In this document: positions 51,946-63,446 of the stretch, one piece after another
Layout of the letters: each line of letters starts with the position of its first letter
How positions within the stretch are numbered: position 1 is the first letter of the stretch
From: Henricia sp. BOLD:AAB3569
Lineage: Eukaryota > Echinodermata > Asteroidea > Spinulosida > Echinasteridae
Direction: 5' to 3'
Length of the DNA stretch: 64,000 nt
Assembly (NCBI GenBank): GCA_037783545.1
Contig: JBBELK010000557.1
Span: 1-64,000 of the forward strand
Made by a program: the position numbers and the translations under genes
The notes under the pieces: model-generated
Told to the model about the DNA's origin: nothing
Databases searched by the model: none
What the model saw: only the letters and a program-made list of their open reading frames with translations

Positions 51946-52554
51946 CTCGTCCAAGAACAAGAAACGTCCCCCAGCTAGAAGTGATCAAGCTGCCTGAGAT
52001 TCTACCATGGCGACACCGAGTTCCCGCTCGCCACCAGAGATCCCCGGGACTGCCCGCAGTCACCATTGGCACTAAACCAAGTTTGTCCGGGGAAATCCTG
52101 CAAGGTCCTTTTGCTAACCTTCGCCAACACAGCAGGCATGCAGTTGGCGCTACATCTCAGGTTCAAATGCTTAACCTTCCTCTTGCGGGTTCCGACCTAT
52201 TCGACGGTAGGTTCAACGAGTCTGTCATTCTCGAGGACGCGCTTGAAGGCAGCAGAAATTTGACCTCCGCCGACGTTCTACTAAGCGTAGGCTATATGGT
52301 CGTTCCCTTCGCCGAAAGTGGTACATGGTCCACCACGGCTCCAACCTCGTCACACGGGTCCAGATCCTCTCCGCCATCTTCGTTTCGGCCCTCCCGAAAT
52401 AATCTCACTATCAAGACCGTCTTCTTGCTGGCAGGAGTGAACTCCACGCCTTTTCCATCGAACCATGGAGTCCGCCTCATCCTTCACATCGGATTCCTCA
52501 CCAAAACCAAAGCATTGAATTTCCTCCACCGGATATCTTCGTATATTCAATATC

Positions 52555-53154
52555 TTGATATATTCAAGAGGACAAGTTCTATCTGGCCCGCACAAAGTCT
52601 CTGTGATGAGGCGACGAGACATAAATTTTATTCACAACGCGACGCATCCTGATCACAGTGCCTCTGTGACCACGATCTCTAGATGGGTGACGGATGCTAT
52701 AAAAGCATGTCCGGCCCACGGTACGACAGCATACCAAGCACACGAAGTGCTAGCTACCTCATGGGCTCACTTTCTGGGTATACGTATATCAATTCAAGAA
52801 ATCATGGAAACTGCATGCTGGAAAAACCCTTCCACCTTCACATCGTGCTACCTGAGAGATGTTCTGCAGTCGGAAGGGAGCATGGGCAGCCGAGTTCTGC
52901 AAACTGTAACAAACTGGCTTTCTCCCACTTGTTATTTGCTACTCGACACAAGGAAGAACACACAGGAAAACTTATTCAGAAACAAATCACCCCACGTTTA
53001 TTTCGACACTCGTGATTCAAGAACGTCCAGAACAAGAATGGCGCTCACGAAACGTTTCCCGCCGAGACGGGTGTCCCAACCTTCTAGCAGGGGCTCGCGC
53101 CAACCGGCTCCGTGTGGAGCCGTGTTAGCGCCCTCAGCTCGTCAGCCGGCCTAA
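52555..53154 (+). pseudogene. DIRS-type tyrosine recombinase remnant
   Basis: The frame contains TTISRWVTDAIKACPAHGTT, then AYQAHEVLATSWAHFLGIRI and FTSCYLRDV. This is the C-terminal half of the tyrosine recombinase found in DIRS/Ngaro retrotransposons, with the box-II histidine, the ATSWA stretch and the nucleophile tyrosine. The arginine expected three residues after the histidine is absent, and upstream catalytic parts and a reverse transcriptase are not found. Inactive fragment. Confidence 0.6.
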
Positions 53155-53783
53155 TCGTGGAATGGTGCTGGCGCCCTCTGGTAGCCGATTGGGACCGGCG
53201 TTACACTGCCTCCTCCGAGGACCCTGCTTTGTCCTCAAAGCAGGCAGCGAACCCCGCTGTCTCGCCGGGGAGACGATTCATTTACAAAGGGTAGCATGGC
53301 CAGAAAAAGAAACACATGGGAGTGAAGTCAGGGACCGCTCCGGCCGGATGCGGCTCCCCTCTGGCGACTGCCTACGCAGACGCGGTGGAGATCGTGTCCC
53401 GGACCGGCCCCTTTCGTGGTGCCGACGGCGCGATGGGGGCAATGTCGGGGTTCTCCGGGCGTGGTCCTCTTCCCTGGGCCAGCGGTCGGGGGAAGGTGGA
53501 GTCGGCTGGGGTGCCGCAGCGACTGGGTGTTGCTCCGAGGTGGTGCTTTCGCGTCCTCTCCTTGGTTTTCCTTCGCCGACAGTGTCCCCTGGCCTTCGGC
53601 GGCCCCATACCTCCTCCTGGTCCAGCAGGCCTCCTTTTCTCAGGGATCGAGCTGCGGCGTCGGGCTGAAAACATCTTCTCCACCCCGTCGCCGCCTGGCC
53701 CAGGTACACCATCCCAACCCCTCTCCATTGTCTTTCCTTTACCGCTCCTCGAATCATCTGGTGTTCAGCCGGCACCACAGTAT
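53155..53783. other. GC-rich stretch beside the recombinase remnant
   Basis: Long open frames on both strands reflect GC-rich composition. A palindrome ccctgctttgtcctcaaagcagg is at 53222-53245. It may belong to the same retroelement, but no domain is recognisable. Confidence 0.4.
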
Positions 53784-54025
53784 CAGACCTGCCAACTAGT
53801 ACGATTTGGCCGTATTTCGTACGGGAAATTGTTGAAAATACGACCTTACGTTTTCCCCTACAAAAATACGGGTTTTGACTGTCTTGACACGCCTTATGAA
53901 GAATACAACTTTTGGAGTTTCAAAAATACAATTTCGTGATTCAAAGGTTGGCAGGTCAAACGGTCGTATTTTCAACTTTGTTCCCGTACGAAATACGGCC
54001 AAATCGTACTAGTTGGCAGGTCTGA
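53784..54025. mobile_element. MITE with 60-bp near-perfect inverted ends
   Basis: cagacctgccaactagtacg and its reverse complement bound 242 bases. Pairing continues through gatttggccgtatttcgtac. The right end is followed by a second partial end (ttggcaggtctga). Confidence 0.88.
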
Positions 54026-54058
54026 CTTGGCAGGTCTGAAAGCATCCACAGCCAGGTC

Positions 54059-54577
54059 CTAGCTCCCGAGCTTGCGTAGGGAGATTCGGGTAGCTCTTGG
54101 AAACCAACCGCCTGATCGACTGCCCCAGGCTACTGATAGATTCGTCCCGACGTCTGGTGCACATCGACAGCTGGGCCCGATGTAATGAAATTTGTGCTCC
54201 AGGATACGGGGGTACTCCTTTCGCGCCTCTGGTGCCATGTCAGCCAGGGCTTCTTGTGCTGAGCCCTTCAGGTGGGATGCCAGGAACATAGCTTTCTCGG
54301 CCTCGCCCAACTGGTTGACTGTCGCCACGCTCTCAAAATAGATGAGGTAGTCGGACCACGACGAAACCCCATCAAACTTATCTGGGAGCATCATTTGTCT
54401 CCGACCCCCTGAGGGGGCCCCCAGCTTTCTATTGGTTTGTGCAGTGCGGAGCTGATTCACGTGCTCCGCACCATAGAGTTGTGCAGTGCGCGAGCTGATC
54501 TCCATAGGGTTGCCGCTTGCGGAGCTGATTCCCGTACTCCGCACCATACGTTTGTGCAGTGCGGAGCAGATCTCCAT
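54059..54577 (-). pseudogene. LTR-retrotransposon gag remnant
   Basis: The minus-strand frame has LPDKFDG, a W-x-x-Y..FE core, FESVATVNQLGEAEKAMF and LKGSAQEALADM. This pattern fits the gag capsid region of Ty3/gypsy-type elements. No zinc knuckle, pol or LTR is joined to it. Upstream on the same strand are decayed tandem words (tgcggagc, gcagtgcgg). A decayed fragment. Confidence 0.6.
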
Positions 54578-55303
54578 AGGGTTGTGCAGTGCTCCGCACC
54601 ATAGGTTTGTGCAGTGCGGAGCTCCGGCGTTACAATACTATCCAAGGCTGCTCTCCGCAGAACTCGCTCCACCTCGCTACCCCTTGATAACAATTTGTCC
54701 GACGCGTGCCTCCCCACCCTTAAACTCCTCGGTGCTACTTTGCATTTGTAGGATAAACGAGTGTGAGTTATCTTCTGTACTGAAATTTCTCCAAATCCAA
54801 GGGGATTTTCAATTCCAGTAAGAAGTTACTTACCTCGTCTATCGCCCACCCTTTCTTGGAGAGAGCTCCCTTTAAAAAACTGAGTGGCCCGCTTCGCGCG
54901 GTAAGTCGTTAATTATCGTGATCATCTAAGGAAAACATAAGTGATCAGAATGCTACGCGCTGATTGGTCAGCTGGCAATAGCAGGGAGTACGCTACTGCG
55001 CGTGCGCCGTTAGACTACTTGTAGCGTGTGAACAAATTCTGTAGCGTGTGACATGACACAGGTTTAGTAAAGTGGATATACGTAGCTTCGAGCATGTGGA
55101 GATGCATGATATACTGCGTGCTCTGGCCAGTACCGTGAACTGCTGTTCGCTATATTGTTCTGAGCACTCGGGGTGATCAAGCAAGTGTTGTCCAGGTGAA
55201 GTATACAAATAAGTCGAATGGCTTGTCGCGAGCTCCGTATTTTGACACTTCCCAGCACAAGAGGGCGCGCCATGTATACCGGCAGCGTAGACTGGTTATT
55301 GAC

Positions 55304-55346
55304 CTGTTCGGGGTTTTGTGAGGTCAAAGGTCGGATGTACTAAACC
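55304..55346 (+). repeat. 41-bp arm of a distant perfect inverted repeat
   Basis: ctgttcggggttttgtgagg..tcaaaggtcggatgtactaaa recurs as a perfect reverse complement at about 57832-57873. It contains AGGTCA-A-AGGTCG, the layout of a DR1 nuclear-receptor site. The 2.5 kb between holds a SINE and two MITEs. Confidence 0.8.
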
Positions 55347-55399
55347 GCGCACGTGAGACGTCAGTGGCATGTTTTATTGCATAGGGATTTCGCGATGAC

Positions 55400-55748
55400 T
55401 ATTATTATTATTTCTTTCTGGTATTCATACCAAGGATTCCTCAATAGTGCTCATTGCACTGTTACTCGCAAGCGTGAGGAAACCCATGAAGAATTGGAAT
55501 TAGAAATGGCCAGAGACACCGGGGATTCCCCTTGCTCTTTCACGAAAGAATGCTCTGGGATCTTTAGAGTGCGTTACCATTACCTAACACACTGGACCAA
55601 CGGATTTACATCCCTTCCGAAGGATGGAGCAAGTGTGGTTGAGTGCCTTGCCCAAGGGCACAGGTACCGCAGCCGGATTCGAACCGCGCAACCCCAAGTT
55701 TTCACCTATGGTTGCAAGTCAATGATCCAAACCGCTCGGCCACGGACT
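55400..55748 (-). mobile_element. tRNA-derived SINE (ggccgagtggtta family)
   Basis: The most complete copy of the family here: (att)n tail at the left, head at the right with B box gattcgaac. Its uninterrupted ggtattcataccaagg shows the empty target of the 15.7-kb hAT element. Confidence 0.88.
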
Positions 55749-55749
55749 G

Positions 55750-56480
55750 AAGACTGAACGGCCCGTTTTCGCTTTTGTTGACGAATTTGGTCGATCAAAT
55801 TTGACTTCGCATGGCATCAGGCCTTAATTTAGATGAGATTAAGCTATAGAAGGTGAAAGCTTTGAAATAATACTTACCAAAAAGAGGTTTGCAGCCACGA
55901 AATAAACGCATCGGTGAACTTCACGCGCCTGCGTTATATACTCAATCACCGTATACTATTATTATGTCGAACTCGGGGTCCAATTTAGAAGTTGGTCTAA
56001 CTTCTGTGTTGCACTATTGCTCGCGAGACTGAAGTGTTTGATCACATATGGCCTTAAATTTGAGCAGCAAATTGTGTTGCTCAACTTGCTGGGTGTTTAT
56101 AAAGATTATCTTTCTTATATAGTTAATTGATAAACCTGCATGACCTTTAGCTGAAATTCGAGACTTGCATACACCAATATGTGCGATATTAAAAAAACAA
56201 AATACATGTACTACCTATAGGCCTATGCATTTGTGCATGCATTGCAGAGGGTTTATCACCAGCACAGCATGATTTGTTTTAGAATATCGAATATAGATTT
56301 CTGAACGAGAGCCATATAGTATGGGCCTATACTGACTGGTCTATTCACAATCACAAGTTATTTTTCCTTTTTACAAAAACAGTTAATAAATGTATGAGGC
56401 ATAGTAAAACAGTTACACATGTATAACCTGGCTTATTTGGGGTGGGCAGTCAATAATCAGTATTTATGTAGTTCTTATTT
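55750..56480. other. Unassigned AT-rich stretch
   Basis: I see no exon, RNA gene or clear repeat in this interval. Confidence 0.5.
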
Positions 56481-56723
56481 AATAGGCTTTTTGAAGTATG
56501 GCGGACGCAATAAGAGGGTCGGTATAAAATCGAATAAAATGCAATATAACTGCATCTCTCACTTTGCATGTATTTTATTAATAATTCTGTCTCTGTCTTA
56601 TAATTGCAACATGTACATTTTTTTTTTGGAAAGACATACACTTGTTAAAAATATTCATACCTAAATAAAATTGTACCCTGCAGGCTCTCCTTTTGTTCCG
56701 CCATACTTCTAAAAGGCTAATTG
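56481..56723. mobile_element. Short MITE (aggctttttgaagtatggcg ends)
   Basis: ataggctttttgaagtatgg and the imperfect reverse complement ccatacttctaaaaggctaat bound about 240 bases. Confidence 0.7.
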
Positions 56724-57029
56724 AAAGTTGACAAACTAGTTCCTGATGGGAAGGTTTGGGGAACTAGTTGGTCACTATTAGTTGGTTTATTAGGAAGTTC
56801 ATCATAATGATCATGGCTTCAGTCCTTGTGTGCAAAACATAAGGGACAGGCTGAAAATTTATGTTTCCTCACAAATTCTTAAATTTTTCTTACTCGATAT
56901 TTTGGGTTTTTCCCATCAAAAGTTCAAAAATTGTCAACATTTATGATAAACAACGGAAGGTACATTTTAAATCCTTGCAGGTTGCTTGCAGTTGTATAGC
57001 GTATTGGTCCCAGCTAACATGATCGCGCA

Positions 57030-57650
57030 CGTACGACCGAGTTTAATAAATCTTATCGACGTTCTCAAGGCATCATGGGATTGGATGACAGATGAAGCAG
57101 GGAATTTTCACACAAACCTATGGGGCTCTGGGGACATGATAACGTTCATCGATTTCATTCTCATTTCTGTGAAGCGATTAACATGTGATCTTCTCACACG
57201 CTTTTGATCAAAGAAAGATGCAATTTTTGACAAATATAATTTTTATTTTAATTGAGCTTAGATGAAATAAACCAAGAAAACTCGACTTTTTGAACGGCGC
57301 CATTTTGTACCATTATAGAAGGGCTGTCACGATTGGTTGAGCCAGGGTTGAGCTACCACGTTAGAGCCAATCAGGTGCGTTCTTTTGTAAAGTACAAACT
57401 GGTGCTATGCATTATTTTAAATTTTCTCATTTTATTTCATTTTACTACAGTTAAAAATTTAATTTTTCCTTGATAAAGAACGTGTGGGAAGATCACATGT
57501 CAATCGCTTCACAGAAACGAGAATAAAATCGATGAACATTGTCATGTCCCCAGAGCCCCATAGGTTTGTGTGAAAATTGCCAGCTTCACTTGTCATCCAA
57601 TCCCATGATGCTTTGAGAACGTTGATAAGGTTTAACGCCGCGTGATCGGG
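57030..57650. mobile_element. Fold-back element, arms of about 220 bp
   Basis: gttctcaaggcatcatggga..caaacctatggggctctggg..gaagcgatt at the left is matched by its reverse complement at 57480-57640. The spacer is about 200 bases and carries no ORF. Confidence 0.8.
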
Positions 57651-58115
57651 CGGAGTTGGGTCTTAAAAAACTGTTTGTGCCTTGGACATGATAGGAAACG
57701 AGAGAAAACTTACTGCAGATGAAGGCTTATATAAGGGTGACCAGAGAAATGTCGTTTTAAAACAAAAATGTGTAATAAAACTACACGTAACCATGGTAAC
57801 TGCACGTAGCGCGCCTCGATTTAGTATAATTTAGTACATCCGACCTTTGACCTCACAAAACCCCGAACAGAAAAGTTCATCCAAGTTCATCAAAGTTCAG
57901 GGAGTTTGCGTCGGTGAATTTGATGAATTACACGAAAAGGTATTTATTAATAAAATACATGAGTTTGGCTGCTAATAGTAATACTAAATAAATAGTTTGT
58001 GTAGAACCGACCAGTCATGTTTTTATTCTGTAATGTCTGTTGAGTTCTCGACCGTGGCGTTGCCGTTGTAGCCTATTGACCCCTTTCGAACACGTGCAAA
58101 TACGCCATTTTTGGG

Positions 58116-58372
58116 GCGGTTCTTTCCTCGCCTTTCACCTCTGGCGTCCCGGGTTCGAATCCGGGGCGTGTATGTGGATTGGGTTTGCAGTCCCTAGTTG
58201 ACCGCGTGGGTTTTCCCCTGGGAGTTTTCCTCCCACTTCTAAAACTGCAACTCCTAATTCTTCGTCATCTAAAGTTGATAATAAAGTATAGTTAAAGCTA
58301 AAACCGTATAGTTAATGGCATAAAGGGCCTTAGTTGCCGAAGATGCCATAAATTAACAACAACAACAACAAC
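58116..58372 (+). mobile_element. tRNA-derived SINE (tatagttaaagct family)
   Basis: B box gggttcgaatccggg is followed by a body with gtgggttttcccctgggagt and the 3' part taaagctaaaaccgtatagt..gatgccataa with an (aac)n tail. The tail alone also occurs at 51.6 kb, and a piece at 46.52 kb. Confidence 0.8.
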
Positions 58373-58542
58373 TACGCCACTTTGGGAGTCAAATAATGCT
58401 GAGTCAATGTGGAAGCGATGTGCGTGCGCACTGTGTGTTTCTGGTGGGCGTAACGCGGTTTAATTCACCAATAGGTGCGTTTAGACGATGGTTGTTAACT
58501 TAAAGTTATGTCGTTGTTAGTGGGCACTCGAAATTTGAAAAA

Positions 58543-58829
58543 TGAAATTTGTCCCTTGGCTCTGATATTTACTTTCCTTCGTCGTATACGACGAAGGGGA
58601 AGTAAATATGAGGACAGGAAAGCAGTCTTTCTCATGTTTACCTCTCCGCTCTTGCGCATGCGCATCTTTTGGGCAAACAGTCTGTATTTTATCTCACGGA
58701 GGGTCTTAAGTTTGCCCCATAATTTCATCTAAACTAGACATCGATGCTTACTCTTCGGTATATTTACACGCTTGGGTGGGTGCAGCTATTAAGCAAATAT
58801 CAGAGCCAAGGGACAAATTTCTTTTGCGT
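58543..58829. mobile_element. Inverted-repeat element with inner palindrome
   Basis: gaaatttgtcccttggctct and its reverse complement bound the unit. Inside, atatttactttccttcgtcg-tatacgacgaagg..agtaaatat (58566-58610) forms a 22-bp-arm hairpin. Confidence 0.75.
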
Positions 58830-59195
58830 GAGTTTGCCACAGATTTGGGGTTAGAAACGGCAACAGGGCGGAGAATACGACGCCCTGTTCACGGGTCTAG
58901 CCTATATGTACCCTGTAGGCCTTGGTAGCGACTTGATTTTTTTATTCAACATTTCTATTTTGAGTTAAAACCACTTTCACACAACAGACAAGTTGCAACA
59001 GATTTCAAAAATACCTTTGTTGCAAAAATTCATCAAGCGGTTGCTGTTTTATGCTTGTTTAAATGTGTCAAATTTACATGCCGAATCGTCAATGAAAGTG
59101 AATAGACAGATGTGTGCAAAGCGCCCTCTTTGGCACGCAGCATGTTATTTTTTCTTGGTTAGTCTTAATTTCAAGCGTAATATATAAAAGCAGAC

Positions 59196-59770
59196 TGGGT
59201 TAGTTCTAAAGGTTGTTGGTTCGAACCCCAGTCCATAGTGCGGGTGTCATTAAGCAAGGTACTTTGCCACTCATTGCTTCTAGTTCTAACCAGGTACTTG
59301 AGACTGAAAGTAAAATGTTACACGGCAGAAGAAAACAAAGCTACAACAGAGCGACAAAATACACGGCATTCGCCGACGGTATATTTTGGACAGATGGCCG
59401 CGATGGCAGCATTACAGAGAACGGATCTTGTCCCAAGATGTTTGAGTAACCAAACCCTTTTCATTCGTTATTGTCTATTTTCTAAGGCAATTTCAGACAG
59501 TTTGTGGATCTCATTACCACTAAATTTATTATGCTACGACATACTGTGTGTCCCCCCTCCCCCCAAAATAAAACACTTACTGACCGCTGAATAGTTACAA
59601 AAACCAAGTATTGATCTCAATTTGGTTTCCTAATACTAGGGAAAGCTCACTTAATTTATTAACTCCAGTAAAAATTGCATCGGTCTCGCTTCATTCCTTT
59701 TGAATACACAGGCTATTATTTAAGAGTAGTGCTTTTCGGGCCATTCCAAGTTTGATAATAAGTAATTCGT
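59196..59770 (+). repeat. Direct repeat, first copy (0.55 kb)
   Basis: From tgggttagttctaaaggttg, a SINE-like head with B box ggttcgaacccc, to the end of the shared part, this is nearly identical to 63447-64000. Both contain an open frame starting MAAMAALQRTDLVPRC with no known domain. The second copy runs off the window. Confidence 0.9.
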
Positions 59771-60478
59771 ACCTCAGAATATTGACCCCGTTCTCACTAG
59801 CGAAATCGCTTCGTTTGACGAAGATCAGTTAATCATCGTTAGTGCGTTCACATCTCGCTTAACGAAGACCGAACGAAGATCGAATGAAGAGCGGTGCCGT
59901 TCACAATAGGCGACTGCTAACAAAGATTAAATGAAAACGTGTCAAATCGCTTCGTCGAACGAAGGGAGCGTTCACATAACAATAATATTTTGTTTCTTCG
60001 AATGAAGCGATCTCAGCTATTTGCTTCATCGAATAAAGCTATTTGCTTCATCCATCGTTCGTTCACATCAGGAAATATCTTCGTCGAATCATCGTCAAAT
60101 ATTCGTCGAAAGAATATATTTTTCTGGTGAAAACGTGGTAAATGTCGGGTTTTTTTGGGTGTGTCGTTTTATGTTCAACTTGAGCTTTCCTGGCTGTTCA
60201 TGTAATAAATAATAAATACATGAATAAATGAAACAGCAATAACAGCCAGCAAAGCTCAAGTTGAAAATAAAACAACACACAGAAAAACCATTGTTGTGAA
60301 CTGTGAACTTCCTTATTATCAATCTTGGAATGGCCCGAAACATAATAGCCTGTGTATTCAAAACCAATTAAGCGAGACCGGTGACATTCAGAAGAGTTAC
60401 AAAAATAGGTGGGCTTTCCATATTTCGACAGAAATTTGAGAACAATACTTGATTTTGGTAATTATTTAGCGGTCCCGT
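59580..60478. mobile_element. Inverted-repeat element, arms of about 190 bp
   Basis: accgctgaatagttacaaaa..tcggtctcgcttcatt..cgggccattccaagtttgat at the left has its imperfect reverse complement at 60310-60475. The inside (59795-60110) is rich in cttcgt/acgaag words and gttcaca. Its left arm is also part of the 59.2/63.4-kb direct repeat. Confidence 0.75.
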
Positions 60479-60990
60479 GAGAGGGACATTTTATTTGGGA
60501 CACGCTTTACGTGACACGCAGGGTCTGGTTATCAATGCTTCAGACAGGCTGGGCATTATCCAGGGTTTAAACGTAGACGAGGTGGAGGGACAGGTAAACC
60601 TCGCAAGAGGTACGGATCAGATGACGGAGGCAGAGAAGCCGTTCAGCACTCAGACTGTCTCGGGATCCCAGCCTAGGTGCGGGTTATTTGTCCATGGAGT
60701 TGTGAGGGGTGAGTGTCGCTTTTTGGTTGATTCAGGATCAACTGACACGCTGATTAGTAGTCGACGCTACTATACCAAATCCCTAAAGAAAAGCGGCCTG
60801 GCATAGAAGCGAATGAGGTCGTCGTCCAGCAAGCCAATGGCAGTCCTTTGACAGTCGCGGGGTCTGCCTGAGTTGACTTGCAAGTGGGTCAGACAGTTTA
60901 CCCGATTCGGGTAATTTTTGCTGACATCAAGTGTGATGGCATTTTTGGGATGGACTTTTTGTTACCTACTGGAGGTAGCTCACATTTCGG
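60477..60990 (+). pseudogene. Retropepsin-like remnant of an LTR retrotransposon
   Basis: An open frame to 60806 contains FLVDSGSTDTLIS, the D-S-G active-site motif of retropepsins. After a frameshift near 60780 a second part with GIFGMDFLLP follows, broken by a stop at about 60870. This is the Ty3/gypsy protease layout. No reverse transcriptase follows, so the copy is dead. Confidence 0.65.
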
Positions 60991-61640
60991 TAGAATTGAA
61001 CTGAGGGTGAATGGTGAGCGGTCGAAATGTACTAGTTGAACTGGTGAACCATTTGTTGGCTGAGTGGTTGTTGCCGAGAATATCGAGACACAACCGGCAA
61101 TGGATTTTTCATGCCAGACACCATTGGATTTTCCTATTAAATAAACACACCGGCTTTGTTGGGCTATTTGGGGCTCAACATAGACCCATACGTAATTCTA
61201 AAGGTCCTTCGGGAATAAACCAAATAGATCCTGAAAATAAACCACCAAATTTGAGTGTTTTTGAGAATTTGTCGACAAAAAAATCAAGGTCACGTGATGT
61301 TCTTGCGAGTTAGTTTTATTTGCAGTCGTATAAACGTTTGTTAATGCAGTACTGCAGCAAATTTAGCTGTATTTTTTTCCCCAAAAATATGCATGAGTAT
61401 TCAACAAAAGTGACTATTTAATGTGGTTATTAAAACAAACTTATAAATAACTATGAACAATTTAACGTAGGATTTTGATTCGCAACACGAGATTTTAACA
61501 GTGACTTTTTAAAAATCAATACCATCTTAATTCCCAGTGTGTGTGTATTCTCGCCAAAAACATAATTCGGCACATCTACGGACCACCGAAACGGCCACAT
61601 GCTGTCGACGGGGGGTTGTATTCCGAGTGAAACAGCGTTT
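60991..61640. other. Unassigned stretch after the retropepsin remnant
   Basis: A 100-codon ORF (61011-61313) probably continues the dead retroelement. The remainder is AT-rich with nothing recognisable. Confidence 0.4.
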
Positions 61641-61940
61641 TGTCATTACATCCTCACAGCACTATGGCAGCGACACCAACCATTGTATCCAGCAGGGTAC
61701 CAGTATCTAGTTGGTAACATCATTTTGTCATTACATCCTCACAGCACTATGGCAGCGACACCGACCATTGTATCCAGCAGGGTACCAGTATCTAGTTGGT
61801 AACATCATTTTGTCATTACATCCTCACAGCACTTTGGCAGCGATACCAACTATTGTATCTAGCAGGGTACCAGTATCTAGTTGGTAACGTCATTACGTCG
61901 TCACAGCACTATGGCAGCGATACCAACCATTGTATCCATA
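61641..61940 (+). repeat. 85-bp tandem repeat, about 4 copies
   Basis: tgtcattacatcctcacagc starts at 61641, 61726 and 61811, with a shortened copy from about 61889. Units carry tatggcagcgacaccaacca and gggtaccagtatctagttgg. Confidence 0.85.
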
Positions 61941-62073
61941 GTCTAAGATAATTTATTAATTTGAGGGATGAGTGCAATTAGGTACACGTGCAAATGTTTT
62001 CCTGATTTTGGTGGCAAGTTCTAACAGTTAAATAAAATATTGTTGGTATATTTTCCCACAAACACACAAATAA

Positions 62074-62257
62074 GAGCCCTTTCATACTACACGTGAAAGC
62101 GAACCCGAACGCAAATCTTGCGTAAAATCTGACGGCGAACATTCGCGCAAGTTTAAACTCGTGGAAGTTTAGCTTGTCGATATTTGCGGCGCAAAAAACT
62201 ACCTTTGACGTCCAATTCGCGTTTGCGTTAGCTTTCGCAGGAAGTATGAACCGGGCT
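62074..62257. mobile_element. Short MITE (GAGCCCTTTCATACT ends)
   Basis: gagccctttcatactacacgtgaaagcg is matched by cgctttcgcaggaagtatgaaccgggctc-like text in reverse complement (gctttcgcaggaagtatgaa). About 184 bases with inner gcg/cgc words. Confidence 0.7.
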
Positions 62258-63446
62258 CCACCTCAACACGCATAATACATTGCTCATTTTGTAGCAATTT
62301 TGTGACCAGCAGGAGGAGCCCCTGACTGACGGCAAAAAGTGTGATTTTCGTGCATGCTTAATAAACCGGACAACGAGCAAGGTTACAATTTTAATGTAAA
62401 ACTTGTATTATTGTTTTATTGAATCTAAACAGTCATTTTTATTTCTTTTTATTCTACTAAGAACCAATGAAAATTGTAAAATAATGATTTTGTTTTTACG
62501 AAAATATGAAAAAGTTGCACATCGATATTTTTGTTAGGTTTGTAGGCATGTTTTAAATGTTTAAACTGTTTAATATTAGATCAGGCAACATATTATCAAG
62601 TTGTCTGATTTAACAGCAAATACAACATTACAAATGCTATAAACCACACATACATTGCACGTTTTATTGACGGAAAACTATTTTTAATCAACAGACTGAG
62701 GAACGTTACCAGACTTATTATTCATTTTTTATTTTTGTCTTCAAAAACTGCTTCAAAAACACCTTTCCACTCAAAAGAAACAATTATATTTTTCATATGT
62801 TGTTTATTGAATGTTGTGGACTAGATTCATGTTAGAATGATTCCTATTGCAATTAGTTCTAGGTCAAATCGTAAATTGACTGGACTTAAAAGCTCAGTGG
62901 CAATAATTCCCTACAGCTGGTACCGTGGTTCGAAGGTTAGCGAGGCATTGAACACGTGATAGGGGCAGGGAGCCAGACCACAGGATGTGTTTCGCCATTA
63001 GGTGTTTTAGTATGTGTACCAAACTGTTAGCTCCACGCAGAACGGTCAGAACAGCCGGTTGCTTGAGTGGTACAGTACAAAAAAAACCCCGGAAAAACCT
63101 ATTCGGTGGGGTGCGTCCATTAAAATCATGAACAGAAAAACTCCAGAAATCCGAAGAGAAAGCTGCCATGAATCATTTGCGGCAAGGTCGTGAGGCTAGC
63201 ACGATAGTGTACAACACCAAAAGAAGAAGTCAGAAAAAGCATTTGTTGTTCAATTAAAAGTTAAAAGTTGAATTGTTCTATCCAATTTTTTAAATTTCCC
63301 CTCTAAATGTAGAGATGGGTGAATTAACATGAAAAATCGATCGTGGCTGGCATGAAAATCCACAGCCCGTTTGTGCTTGAACCCTTCAAATGCAATTTTG
63401 TGTATGCGAAGTGCTGTGGCGGTGCTGTCTAGTGGATTGTGTTCAG
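62258..63446. other. Unassigned AT-rich stretch
   Basis: No exon, RNA gene or repeat that I can defend. The ORF on the minus strand at 62894-63169 has no domain and no splice context. Confidence 0.45.

Noticed and set aside
53278-53939. Long overlapping ORFs on both strands
   Set aside because: Five frames are open together because of GC-rich composition, and one runs into a MITE. No recognisable domain supports any of them.
60477-60806. Cellular aspartic protease gene
   Set aside because: The DSGS motif, frameshift, stop and surrounding debris fit a dead retrotransposon protease.
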